From: Gemmata sp.
GTDB taxonomy: Bacteria; Planctomycetota; Planctomycetia; Gemmatales; Gemmataceae
Assembly: GCA_025055115.1 (NCBI GenBank)
Contig: JANWYJ010000020.1
Coordinates: 1-59,669 of the forward strand
Length of the DNA stretch: 59,669 nucleotides
Direction: 5' to 3'
In this document: piece after piece, positions 35,622 through 43,028 of the stretch
Layout: every line of letters starts with the position of its first letter
Position numbering within the stretch: the stretch's first letter is position 1
The notes under the pieces: generated by a model
The model's database searches: none
Told to the model about the DNA's origin: nothing
Seen by the model: the letters and a program-made list of their open reading frames with translations, nothing else
Translations under genes and position numbers: made by a program

Positions 35622-38078
35622 ATGAGCCATTCCCCCAGCCGCTCGGATTTGGCGTCGCAATACATCGACCAACTGCCCTACCCACCGTATCCGGTGCAAG
35701 AAGAGGCTTTACTGGCCTGGTTCGACTCCGAACAGGGGGTGATGGTCTGTGCACCGACAGGCACGGGCAAAACCCTCATCGCTCAGGCGGCTCTGTTTGA
35801 AGCCCTCCATACCAACACTATCGCCTACTACACAACGCCGCTCATCGCTCTGACGGAGCAAAAGTTCGCGGAAATGCAAGCGGCCGCCGTCCGCTGGGGT
35901 TTCCGTGCCGACGATGTCGGCCTGGTGACCGGCAACCGCCGGGTCAATCCCAACGCGCGCATTCTGATTGTGGTTGCAGAAATTCTCCTCAACCGTCTGC
36001 TCCACCCAGAGGGGTTCGATTTTTCCCCTGTCTCCGCAGTGGTCATGGACGAATTCCATAGTTTCGCCGATCCAGAACGGGGCATCGTCTGGGAACTGAC
36101 CCTCAACATGCTGCCGCGGCATGTCCGGTTGTTGCTCTTATCGGCGACCGTGGGCAACGCTTTGGAATTTGTCACCTGGCTCGATCGTGTCCACGGCCGG
36201 ACGTTGCAACTGGTCGAAAGCCACGAACGCAAGGTCCCCCTGACCTACCGCTGGGTGCCCGACACCTTCTTACACGAACTGATCCTCGCGATGGCCCAAG
36301 GCAGCGACGCCGAACGAAAAACCCCGGCCCTGGTCTTCGCATTCAACCGCGACGAATGCTGGAGTATCGGCGAGCAACTCAAAGGCCTAGACCTGATGAA
36401 CGCCGAGCAGAAAGCGGCTTTGAATCGCTACTGCGACAAACTCGATTGGCCGCACGGCGCCGGCCCCAAACTCAAACAGATGCTCCGCCGTGGCGTCGGT
36501 GTGCACCACGCCGGGTTATTGCCCAAATACCGCCGCGTCGTCGAAGACTTATTCGAGAAGAAACTCCTTTCTGTAGCGTTGTGCACAGAAACTCTCGCCG
36601 CCGGGATCAACTTACCGGCTCGCTCCGTCGTCTTAACGAAATTGGTCAAAGGACCGTTTGGGAAGGAAAAACTCATCGACCCCAGCACCGCGCATCAGAT
36701 TTTCGGCCGCGCCGGTCGCCCCCAGTACGACAAAGAAGGCTTCGTCTTCGCCTTTCCCGATGAAGACGATGTTCGCCTGTTGCGGTGGAAACAACAGTAC
36801 GATCAGATTCCCGAAAAAACCAAAGACCCCGTATTGCTCAAGAAAAAGAAAGACCTCGAACGCAAAAAACCGACCCGCAACAGTCAAAAGAAGTACTGGA
36901 CGGAAGCCGACTTCGAGCGGCTCAAAAATGCCGCACCCGCACGCTTGTACAGCAAAGGCCCCCTGCCCTGGCGGCTGCTGGCGTATTTGCTCAAAGTTTC
37001 ACCCGACGTCGAGAAGATTCGCAGCGTGGTGCGCAAACGCTTACTCGACGCACCGCGTGTCGAAGCCGGAATGAAGCAGCTGACGCGCATGCTCATCACG
37101 CTCCACACCCACGGCTATGTGCGCCTCGAACCCGAACCCCCCGCGGAACATAATCGCGCCTCGTCGGCCACAACTGCCGCCGAGGCCAACCGTCCACGTA
37201 AACCGACGCTGTTGGAAGAAGCCCTAGCGTTGCAAGCCGGTACGCTCGACACGTCGCCCCCGCCCCCCCGCAGCAGCGAACCCAGCGCCGCGGCTCTGTA
37301 TCAACCTCAGTTGGCCCGGCCCACCCCACAACTCGATCAACTGCTGGTCTTTCGCGCCTGTCAACCACTTTATGGCGCGTTTCTCATCAACTGTCTGGGG
37401 ATCGCCAATCGCGCCGAACGAATTCAACTCCTGGAAAGCGTCCTGGAGCTACCGCGACCGATGCTCAAATCGGTACGGGTCCCCTGGGACATGCCCGCCG
37501 GACCACTCCAAACCGAAAAAATCGACCCGGCCCTCGTCGCCAAAGGATTGATCGCTGCCCAACCTCCCCAAAGCGAGGATGACGACGACGAATGGGTTCC
37601 GTGGGACGAACGCCCCCCCGCCTTGGCCGAGAAGGTCCGCATGCTGTTCGACGCAGAATATCCCGATGTGGGCGACTTCGTGACCCAGAGCGTGTGGGCC
37701 GCCGGCGAAGTCCTCCAGTATGGCAACTTCAACACCTATGTCACGAGCAAAGACCTCATCAAGCAAGAAGGTTTGATCTTCCGCCACCTGCTCCGGCTCA
37801 TTCTCCTGACACAAGAATTTGAACAGCTCACGCCGCCGGAACTCACCGCCGAACAATGGAAGACCGAGTTACGCGAAATTTCCGAAAAACTCACGGCCAT
37901 CTGCCGCGCGGTCGACCCGACCAGCACGGAGCAAGCCATCCAGCGCGCCCACGCGGCCGACGTGGTCGAAGGCGAAGAGCATGCCACCGTTGCCACCGCC
38001 AGCGAGCCGATTCAACCTACCCCACCCAGCGAACCCGAAGAAGATGCCGACGCCTTCGCGGCTGGCATTCTCGACTAG
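35622..38078 (+). CDS. Ski2-like superfamily 2 DEAD/DEAH-box helicase
   Basis: An 818-residue nucleic-acid helicase. Walker A is APTGTGKT (residues 44-51), motif II is DEFH in AVVMDEFHSFADP, motif III is LLSAT, and motif VI lies in STAHQIFGRAGRPQYDKEG. VHHAGLLPKYRRVVEDLFEK and LCTETLAAGINLPARSVV are signatures of Ski2/Mtr4/Hel308-type enzymes. The stretch after the core (about 390-480) is lysine-rich. The C-terminal third carries a linker rich in proline and alanine, then a helical domain and an acidic tail (SEPEEDADAFAAGILD). Whether it acts on RNA or DNA is not decidable from sequence. A GAGG site precedes the ATG. Confidence 0.92.
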   Translation: MSHSPSRSDLASQYIDQLPYPPYPVQEEALLAWFDSEQGVMVCAPTGTGKTLIAQAALFEALHTNTIAYYTTPLIALTEQKFAEMQAAAVRWGFRADDVGLVTGNRRVNPNARILIVVAEILLNRLLHPEGFDFSPVSAVVMDEFHSFADPERGIVWELTLNMLPRHVRLLLLSATVGNALEFVTWLDRVHGRTLQLVESHERKVPLTYRWVPDTFLHELILAMAQGSDAERKTPALVFAFNRDECWSIGEQLKGLDLMNAEQKAALNRYCDKLDWPHGAGPKLKQMLRRGVGVHHAGLLPKYRRVVEDLFEKKLLSVALCTETLAAGINLPARSVVLTKLVKGPFGKEKLIDPSTAHQIFGRAGRPQYDKEGFVFAFPDEDDVRLLRWKQQYDQIPEKTKDPVLLKKKKDLERKKPTRNSQKKYWTEADFERLKNAAPARLYSKGPLPWRLLAYLLKVSPDVEKIRSVVRKRLLDAPRVEAGMKQLTRMLITLHTHGYVRLEPEPPAEHNRASSATTAAEANRPRKPTLLEEALALQAGTLDTSPPPPRSSEPSAAALYQPQLARPTPQLDQLLVFRACQPLYGAFLINCLGIANRAERIQLLESVLELPRPMLKSVRVPWDMPAGPLQTEKIDPALVAKGLIAAQPPQSEDDDDEWVPWDERPPALAEKVRMLFDAEYPDVGDFVTQSVWAAGEVLQYGNFNTYVTSKDLIKQEGLIFRHLLRLILLTQEFEQLTPPELTAEQWKTELREISEKLTAICRAVDPTSTEQAIQRAHAADVVEGEEHATVATASEPIQPTPPSEPEEDADAFAAGILD

Positions 38079-38095
38079 CGGGTTGATGTTTGGAA

Positions 38096-38206
38096 GTTGA
38101 GCCAGCCCTCGCGCCGCCGATGCCGTGCTGCGGCCAGGTTCGGCTCAGCAACCATCACGTCAAAGGTTGAGCCAGCCCTCGCGCCGCTGGCGCAGTGCTG
38201 CGGCCA
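38096..38206. repeat. Imperfect direct repeat of about 41 bp
   Basis: GTTGAGCCAGCCCTCGCGCC begins two copies at 38096-38138 and 38166-38206. The first 22 bases are identical; the middle 8 differ, and both copies rejoin at TGCTGCGGCCA. The copies fill the gap between the helicase stop and the APC permease start. Confidence 0.88.
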
Positions 38207-38234
38207 ACCTGCTTTTTTGCTATCATTTCCCATC

Positions 38235-39731
38235 ATGCAACCGTCACAATCGTCGTCATTACCCCGGGTGTTGGGGCCGTGGATCGCCACGGCCATCGTC
38301 GTGGGCACTGTCATTGGCTCGGGCGTTTTCAAAAAAGGCCGCAACGTCGCCGACGATGTTCCGGAAATCGGCCTGGCCATGGCGGTCTGGGCTTTGGGGG
38401 GCGTGCTGACACTGCTGGGCGCCTTGGCCTTGGCCGAAGTGGCTGTGTTGTTTCCCCGGGCGGGCGGCAATTACGTTTTCTTGCGCGAAGGCTACGGCCG
38501 GATGGCGGGGTTCTTGTGGGGTTGGGTGGAATTCTGGATCATTCGCTCGGCCTCCATCGGCGCCCTGGCCACGATGTTCACCGATTCCTTCCACGACATT
38601 CTCAAACAGACGTATTATCCGAATGAGAACGTGGAGGTGTTGCCATTTTCGGCCCGGGCGGCGTTCACGGTGGGGGTGATCGTCGTTTTGGCCGCAGTCA
38701 ATGCCCGTGGTACACGACTGGGCGGCGGTGTACAACTGGCTCTGACACTGCTGAAGGTATTCTCATTGCTATTCATTATTTCACTACCTTTCGCCGTCTA
38801 TGCCTATCACGCCGAACCTACGCTACCGCCGCGGCGCGACAATCTGTCGCCCTTTTGGCCCGACCATTGGGGCGGTGTGAATTGGAGTGGCTTGGGGGTG
38901 GCCTTGGTGGGTGTGTTGTGGGCCTATCATGGGTGGATGAATATTGCCCCGGTCGCGGGGGAAATTCGCGAACCCCAGCGCAACATCCCCCTTTCTCTGT
39001 TCGCCGGGGTGTTCATTCTCATTGTTCTGTACTGTGGAGCGAACCTCGCTTACTACTATGTTGTCCCGCACGAACTGGTGGTGGCGAAGGTCGATAACAA
39101 ACTCTCGGATACACCGTTGGCGACGGAGTTTTGCCGCGGACTGTTAGGCCCCTTCGGAGCCATCATCGCTTCGGCGATCATCATGACGTCGGTCTTTGGC
39201 TCGCTCAATGGGAATTTGCTGGTAGGTCCGCGGCTGCTGTATGCCATGGCCCACGACCGTTTGGCCCCCCAGGTGTTGGGGCGCGTGCATGTGAAGTTCC
39301 AAACCCCGCTGCCGGCCACCGTGGCTCTGGCGGGGCTATCGTGCCTGCAGGTGGTGGTGTTGGGCGTTTTACTGCAAAGCGATCTACCGCTATTCGACAC
39401 CGGCGAATTCACAGCCGACGGCCAACCCATTAAGAACTCCCCCTTCGACGTACTGACCAACTTCGCCATCTTCGGTTCGGTCACATTTGAAACCCTGGCC
39501 GTGGCGAGCATTTTCATGTTCCGCTGGCGCATCCCAGCGACTGTCGCCAACCGCCCGTACCGCTGCTGGGGATACCCCGTGGTGCCACTACTGTATATCG
39601 CCATCATGGCCGCGGTGTTGGTGAACTTCTTCGTCAACCCCAAGCAGCGATGGGAAGCGATGGTCGGTCTGGGATTCATCGCCATCGGCGCGGTCTTGTA
39701 TCGGACCTGCTTGCGTGAGAAAAAAGCATGA
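38235..39731 (+). CDS. APC-family amino acid permease
   Basis: The ATG at 38235 gives 498 residues with about 12 membrane helices. The first helix shows the APC substrate-binding signature in IATAIVVGTVIGSGVFKKG (GSG motif). VLFPRAGGNYVFLREGYG is the conserved helix 2-3 loop, and WAYHGWMNIAPVAGEIREPQRN matches helix 6 to the cytoplasmic E-x-P-x-R loop. SLNGNLLVGPRLLYAMAHDR is another strong block. Likely an inner-membrane amino acid/polyamine transporter, LAT/SLC7-like in layout. Its stop overlaps the next gene's start by 4 bases (ATGA), so it is probably translated together with the PhyH gene. Confidence 0.93.
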   Translation: MQPSQSSSLPRVLGPWIATAIVVGTVIGSGVFKKGRNVADDVPEIGLAMAVWALGGVLTLLGALALAEVAVLFPRAGGNYVFLREGYGRMAGFLWGWVEFWIIRSASIGALATMFTDSFHDILKQTYYPNENVEVLPFSARAAFTVGVIVVLAAVNARGTRLGGGVQLALTLLKVFSLLFIISLPFAVYAYHAEPTLPPRRDNLSPFWPDHWGGVNWSGLGVALVGVLWAYHGWMNIAPVAGEIREPQRNIPLSLFAGVFILIVLYCGANLAYYYVVPHELVVAKVDNKLSDTPLATEFCRGLLGPFGAIIASAIIMTSVFGSLNGNLLVGPRLLYAMAHDRLAPQVLGRVHVKFQTPLPATVALAGLSCLQVVVLGVLLQSDLPLFDTGEFTADGQPIKNSPFDVLTNFAIFGSVTFETLAVASIFMFRWRIPATVANRPYRCWGYPVVPLLYIAIMAAVLVNFFVNPKQRWEAMVGLGFIAIGAVLYRTCLREKKA

Positions 39732-40615
39732 GTTGGCAGGAACAGCTCGAAGCCGATTGGCAGGAACAACTCGAAGCCGATGGCTTCTGCCTGTTGCCGC
39801 AGGCGGTTTCGGCCTCAACTGTCGCCGCGGCCATCGCCCACTGGCAAGCTCTTCTGCAATCGCCGCGAGTGCATGCTTCCCTGGTGATGAGTGCGGCGGG
39901 ATCGGTCTCCGGAGCGCGGAACATCCTCGACCTGTGGCCGGAGGTTGTCGAACTGCTTCGCGTGCCGGCGGTGGGCCGCGCCATCAGTCTGGTTCTTGGG
40001 CCAACGGCTTGCGTCGTGCGCGGATTGTATTTCGACAAGCCGCCGGGGCACTCCTGGGCCTTGCCCTGGCACAAGGATTACACCCTCGCCGTCCAAGCGC
40101 ATCGACCGTCCGCGATCGTCACGAAACCGACAACCAAGGCCGGTGTGCCGCACGTCGTGGCTCCCGCGGATATTCTCGAACGGATGCTGACGGTGCGCAT
40201 TCACCTCGACCCGATGACGGCCGAGAATGGCCCTCTGCGGGTCATTCCCGGTTCGCATCGCAACTACCATCTGGCGGACGATCCTCCGCGGCAGCCGCAA
40301 ACGATCCTCTGCCAAGCCGGCGATGTGCTGCTGATGCGCCCGCTTGTGACTCACGCCAGCGGGCATACCGTCAATGGAACCATCCTGCACCGCCGCATCG
40401 TGCATTTCGAGTGTGCCGCGGCATTCCCTCTGCCGGATGGCATAACTTGGAAGTGGGCGATTCCCCTCACCCCACAGCCGGTGAGGGAGTGGGGCGGCGA
40501 GCACTCAATCGTAGGAGCTTCCCAGTTAGCCGTGGGAGCTTCTCAGCTCGATGGGGGCGCGAGTTGCCATCCTGTGGCCGCGGCCCCGATGTCGCATGAC
40601 AGTAGGGAGGAATAG
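39728..40615 (+). CDS. Phytanoyl-CoA dioxygenase (PhyH) family protein, second copy
   Basis: A 295-residue Fe(II)/2-oxoglutarate oxygenase coupled to the APC permease. The metal motif is WHKD in WALPWHKDYTLAVQ (about residue 117), the distal histidine is in VLLMRPLVTHASGHT, and HRRIVHFECAA ends the core. ENGPLRVIPGSHRNY is a typical PhyH loop. It is only distantly like the PhyH at 22244. Two oddities: residues 3-10 and 11-18 (WQEQLEAD) are an exact duplication caused by a 24-bp in-frame tandem repeat, and the C-terminal 45 residues are low complexity (GASQLAVGASQL) and probably outside the fold. Coupling with a transporter suggests hydroxylation of an imported substrate. Confidence 0.88.
   Translation: MSWQEQLEADWQEQLEADGFCLLPQAVSASTVAAAIAHWQALLQSPRVHASLVMSAAGSVSGARNILDLWPEVVELLRVPAVGRAISLVLGPTACVVRGLYFDKPPGHSWALPWHKDYTLAVQAHRPSAIVTKPTTKAGVPHVVAPADILERMLTVRIHLDPMTAENGPLRVIPGSHRNYHLADDPPRQPQTILCQAGDVLLMRPLVTHASGHTVNGTILHRRIVHFECAAAFPLPDGITWKWAIPLTPQPVREWGGEHSIVGASQLAVGASQLDGGASCHPVAAAPMSHDSREE
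39734..39781. repeat. In-frame 24-bp tandem duplication inside the PhyH gene
   Basis: A 24-bp unit beginning TGGCAGGAACA occurs at 39734-39757 and 39758-39781 with one base difference. It is in frame and encodes WQEQLEAD twice at residues 3-18. It begins six bases after the first base of the start codon. Confidence 0.95.
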
Positions 40616-40634
40616 AAGATTAGAAAGTAAGCGC

Positions 40635-41099
40635 CTAATCTTTGATTTCTTCCTTAACCAAATTGATGTAGTAGGTACCTTTCTTCTCCTCCAGTTTCTT
40701 GGCTAGATAGGCCTGCGCTTCGGCCTTTTGGTTGAAGGGGAATTTTTCGACCACTTTGCTGGCGTTGTCGAACACCACCCAGACGGCCCGGGTGCGCACT
40801 TCTTTGGGTACGCGTGTACGTTTGGCGGCCAGTTTTTTTCCCGCGGCTTTCTTCGATCCTTTTTTCTTTTTGCGTCGGGGTTCGCCCTCTTCGTCTTCGT
40901 AGTCGTGGTCGCTATCCGCTTCGAGATCGATGTCGTCCTCAATGTCGAGGTCTAAATCGTCGCTCAATTCCTCCTCATCTTCGCTTTCTTCGTCGTCGAT
41001 CTCTTCCACTTCTTCTTCTTGTTCTTGTTCTTGTTTGCGGGCTTCCAGAGCTTCCGCTTCACGGCGTAAATCCATGCGGCTGCGTCGTCCTTTCGCCAT
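40635..41099 (-). CDS. Highly charged conserved-looking hypothetical protein
   Basis: Starting at MAKGRRSRMDLRRE (41099) gives 154 residues; the longer frame to 41174 adds an unlikely leader. The first half is extremely acidic (about residues 20-75, long runs of E and D such as EEEVEEIDDEESEDEEE). A basic stretch follows (RRKKKKGSKKAAGKKLAAKR), then a small domain (TRAVWVVFDNASKVVEKFPF, ending KGTYYINLVKEEIKD) that looks folded. No family was recognised. The acid-base-domain pattern suggests a nucleic-acid- or ribosome-associated protein, which is inference. It is convergent with the PhyH gene, 19 bp away. Confidence 0.72.
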   Translation of the reverse strand: MAKGRRSRMDLRREAEALEARKQEQEQEEEVEEIDDEESEDEEELSDDLDLDIEDDIDLEADSDHDYEDEEGEPRRKKKKGSKKAAGKKLAAKRTRVPKEVRTRAVWVVFDNASKVVEKFPFNQKAEAQAYLAKKLEEKKGTYYINLVKEEIKD

Positions 41100-41370
41100 G
41101 CCAGAACCCCTCCGAACGAATACCTTGCGTAGCAGATACTCTAGGTGACGGCAGAACCTCTGACAAGATAGCAACGCCCGCGCCCATTCTCATAACGCGG
41201 GGTGATGGACCGAGGGTTTCCATGCCCCCATTCTTTGTAAATTGACTGGAGGACGTGTGCAAACACCGGGATAGTTGCCGAATACGGTTTATCGTTCGGC
41301 TTTTGTCGGGTTTTGCAACAGTCTCTACAAAAAAAGCAGGCCCTTATGCTGAGTCGATGAGGATTTTCCC

Positions 41371-41553
41371 GTGCTCAACGCCGATCAGTTGTTGGCCAGA
41401 CTCTATGCCCTCCGGAAGGACTATGCCGACGACCCGGAGGATGAAACGTACCAAGCCCTCCATCATGCATTTATGTTCATTAGTTATAATATGGCTGATT
41501 TCCGGGAGTATGTCAAATCGGAAGCGGAAAAAAAACAGGACAAAAATGACTAA
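41371..41553 (+). CDS. Small hypothetical protein (60 residues)
   Basis: Starts with GTG at 41371 and reads LNADQLLARLYALRKDYADD, then a helical body (TYQALHHAFMFISYNMADFR) and a charged tail (EAEKKQDKND). Its even amphipathic pattern and normal codon use suggest a real small protein instead of a chance frame. No family was recognised. The upstream 271-bp spacer (41100-41370) is more AT-rich and includes AAAAAAGCAGG, but no convincing promoter was assigned. Confidence 0.6.
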   Translation: MLNADQLLARLYALRKDYADDPEDETYQALHHAFMFISYNMADFREYVKSEAEKKQDKND

Positions 41554-41618
41554 GGGGTTTGTAAGGCCGTGCCGTTAGGATGGTATGGTTAGTGCTGGCC
41601 TGCCAAGCCACTTGCCAC

Positions 41619-41662
41619 CAACCCTCCACAGTTAAGCTTTCAACCCTCAACAATTAAGCTTT
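41619..41662. repeat. 22-bp tandem duplication upstream of the PaaK-like gene
   Basis: CAACCCTCCACAGTTAAGCT plus TT (41619-41640) is directly followed by a copy with two changes (41641-41662). The tract ends about 35 bases before the PaaK-like gene start, so it overlaps the likely promoter region. Confidence 0.92.
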
Positions 41663-41696
41663 TGTGTAAGCTTGTGTGGGATTCGCTAGGGCATCC

Positions 41697-43007
41697 ATGA
41701 ACCCTGCCAGCGCAGTAGCGAGTGAGGCGACGACGACGCCTCTGGAGCGTCTGCGATCCCTATTGGCAGAAGTTTTGCCGACGAATCGGTTTTATGCTCA
41801 GAAATTCGGCACGTCCACCCCTCCGCCCCTGCGTTCGTGGGCCGACTTGCAGCAATTGCCGTTCACCACGAAAGCAGAACTGCTCGCCGACCAGCAGCAA
41901 CATCCCCCTTACGGAAGTAATCTCACCTACCCTGTGTCGTGTTATTCACGGCTACACCAAACCTCGGGGACCAGCACCGGGCAACCCCTGCGTTGGCTGG
42001 ATACGCCTACATCGTGGGAGTGGATTCTGGACTGTTGGCGGCAGCATTATCAACGTATCGGTTTGACGGCACAGGACCGGGTGTTCTTCCCCTTCTCGTT
42101 TGGGCCGTTTTTAGGTTTTTGGAGTGCGTTTGAATCGGCGGCGCGACTGGGGGCCTTCGTTGCACCCGGCGGCGGGATGAGTAGCCTGGCCCGCCTACGA
42201 TTCATCCTGGACCACGGCATCACGGTGGTTTTTGCCACCCCCACGTATGCTCTGCATCTGGCGGACCTGGCAGCGCGGGAAAAGATCGACCTGGCCAACA
42301 GCCTGGTGCGGGCCTTGGTCGTCGCCGGGGAACCGGGGGGGAGTATCCCCGCGACGCGGCAACGGATCGCCTCGGCGTGGGGAGCGCGGGTGTACGATCA
42401 TTTCGGGCTGACGGAAGTCGGGCCTGTGGCTATTGAAGCCACCGATCGCCCCGGCAGTTTAGAGATTCTCGAAAAGGAGTATCTGGCAGAAGTGGTCGAT
42501 ACTGCCACCGGCGAACCGGTCGGGGCCGGGGAGGTGGGCGAATTGGTACTGACGAACCTTGGGCGGCTCGGAAGCCCGCTGATCCGCTATCGCACCGGGG
42601 ATTGGGTTCGTCTGGCGGAAGGATCGGGCGCCACGGGTGACCGGCACCAGCGTTTGGAAGGTGGAATCCTGGGCCGGGTGGATGATATGATTCATATCCG
42701 GGGGAATAACGTCTATCCCAGTGCGATTGAAGGGATTGTCCGTCGCTTTGCGGAGGTTGTGGAGTTTCGCCTGCATGTGGATCAAAGCCATCCCTTGGCC
42801 GACTTGCGCTTGGAGATCGAACCAACCCCCGGAGCCGAAGCTACGATTGCCGATGCCATCAGCCGGGCGATTCGCGACGAACTGTTGTTTCGGGTGGACG
42901 TCACCCTGGTGCCCCCCGGGTCCTTGCCGCGATTTGAAATGAAAGCTCGTCGCGTGGTCCGCATCCCCCCCCGCGCGACACCGGAGAGGATTTCTCCCCA
43001 CCAATAG
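41697..43007 (+). CDS. Phenylacetate-CoA ligase-like adenylate-forming enzyme
   Basis: The start at 41697 (MNPASAVASEATT) gives 436 residues, the usual size of PaaK-type ligases. The ATP-binding loop is HQTSGTSTGQPLRW (about residues 84-97), the motif equivalent to A5 is YDHFGLTEVGPVAIE, the ribose-binding region is IRYRTGDWVRLAEG, and GRVDDMIHIRGNNVYPSAIE precedes a complete C-terminal subdomain (LPRFEMKARRVVRIP). These features support activation of an aryl or acyl carboxylate as the adenylate and then the CoA thioester. No paa genes flank it, so phenylacetate itself is not implied. It opens the plus-strand run that continues to 57622. Confidence 0.88.
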   Translation: MNPASAVASEATTTPLERLRSLLAEVLPTNRFYAQKFGTSTPPPLRSWADLQQLPFTTKAELLADQQQHPPYGSNLTYPVSCYSRLHQTSGTSTGQPLRWLDTPTSWEWILDCWRQHYQRIGLTAQDRVFFPFSFGPFLGFWSAFESAARLGAFVAPGGGMSSLARLRFILDHGITVVFATPTYALHLADLAAREKIDLANSLVRALVVAGEPGGSIPATRQRIASAWGARVYDHFGLTEVGPVAIEATDRPGSLEILEKEYLAEVVDTATGEPVGAGEVGELVLTNLGRLGSPLIRYRTGDWVRLAEGSGATGDRHQRLEGGILGRVDDMIHIRGNNVYPSAIEGIVRRFAEVVEFRLHVDQSHPLADLRLEIEPTPGAEATIADAISRAIRDELLFRVDVTLVPPGSLPRFEMKARRVVRIPPRATPERISPHQ

Positions 43008-43028
43008 CTCTTGATGATGGAGAAAACT

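Noticed and set aside
41697-43007. Phenylacetate degradation locus
   Set aside because: The ligase is PaaK-like but no paa genes are present, so the phenylacetate substrate is not supported.
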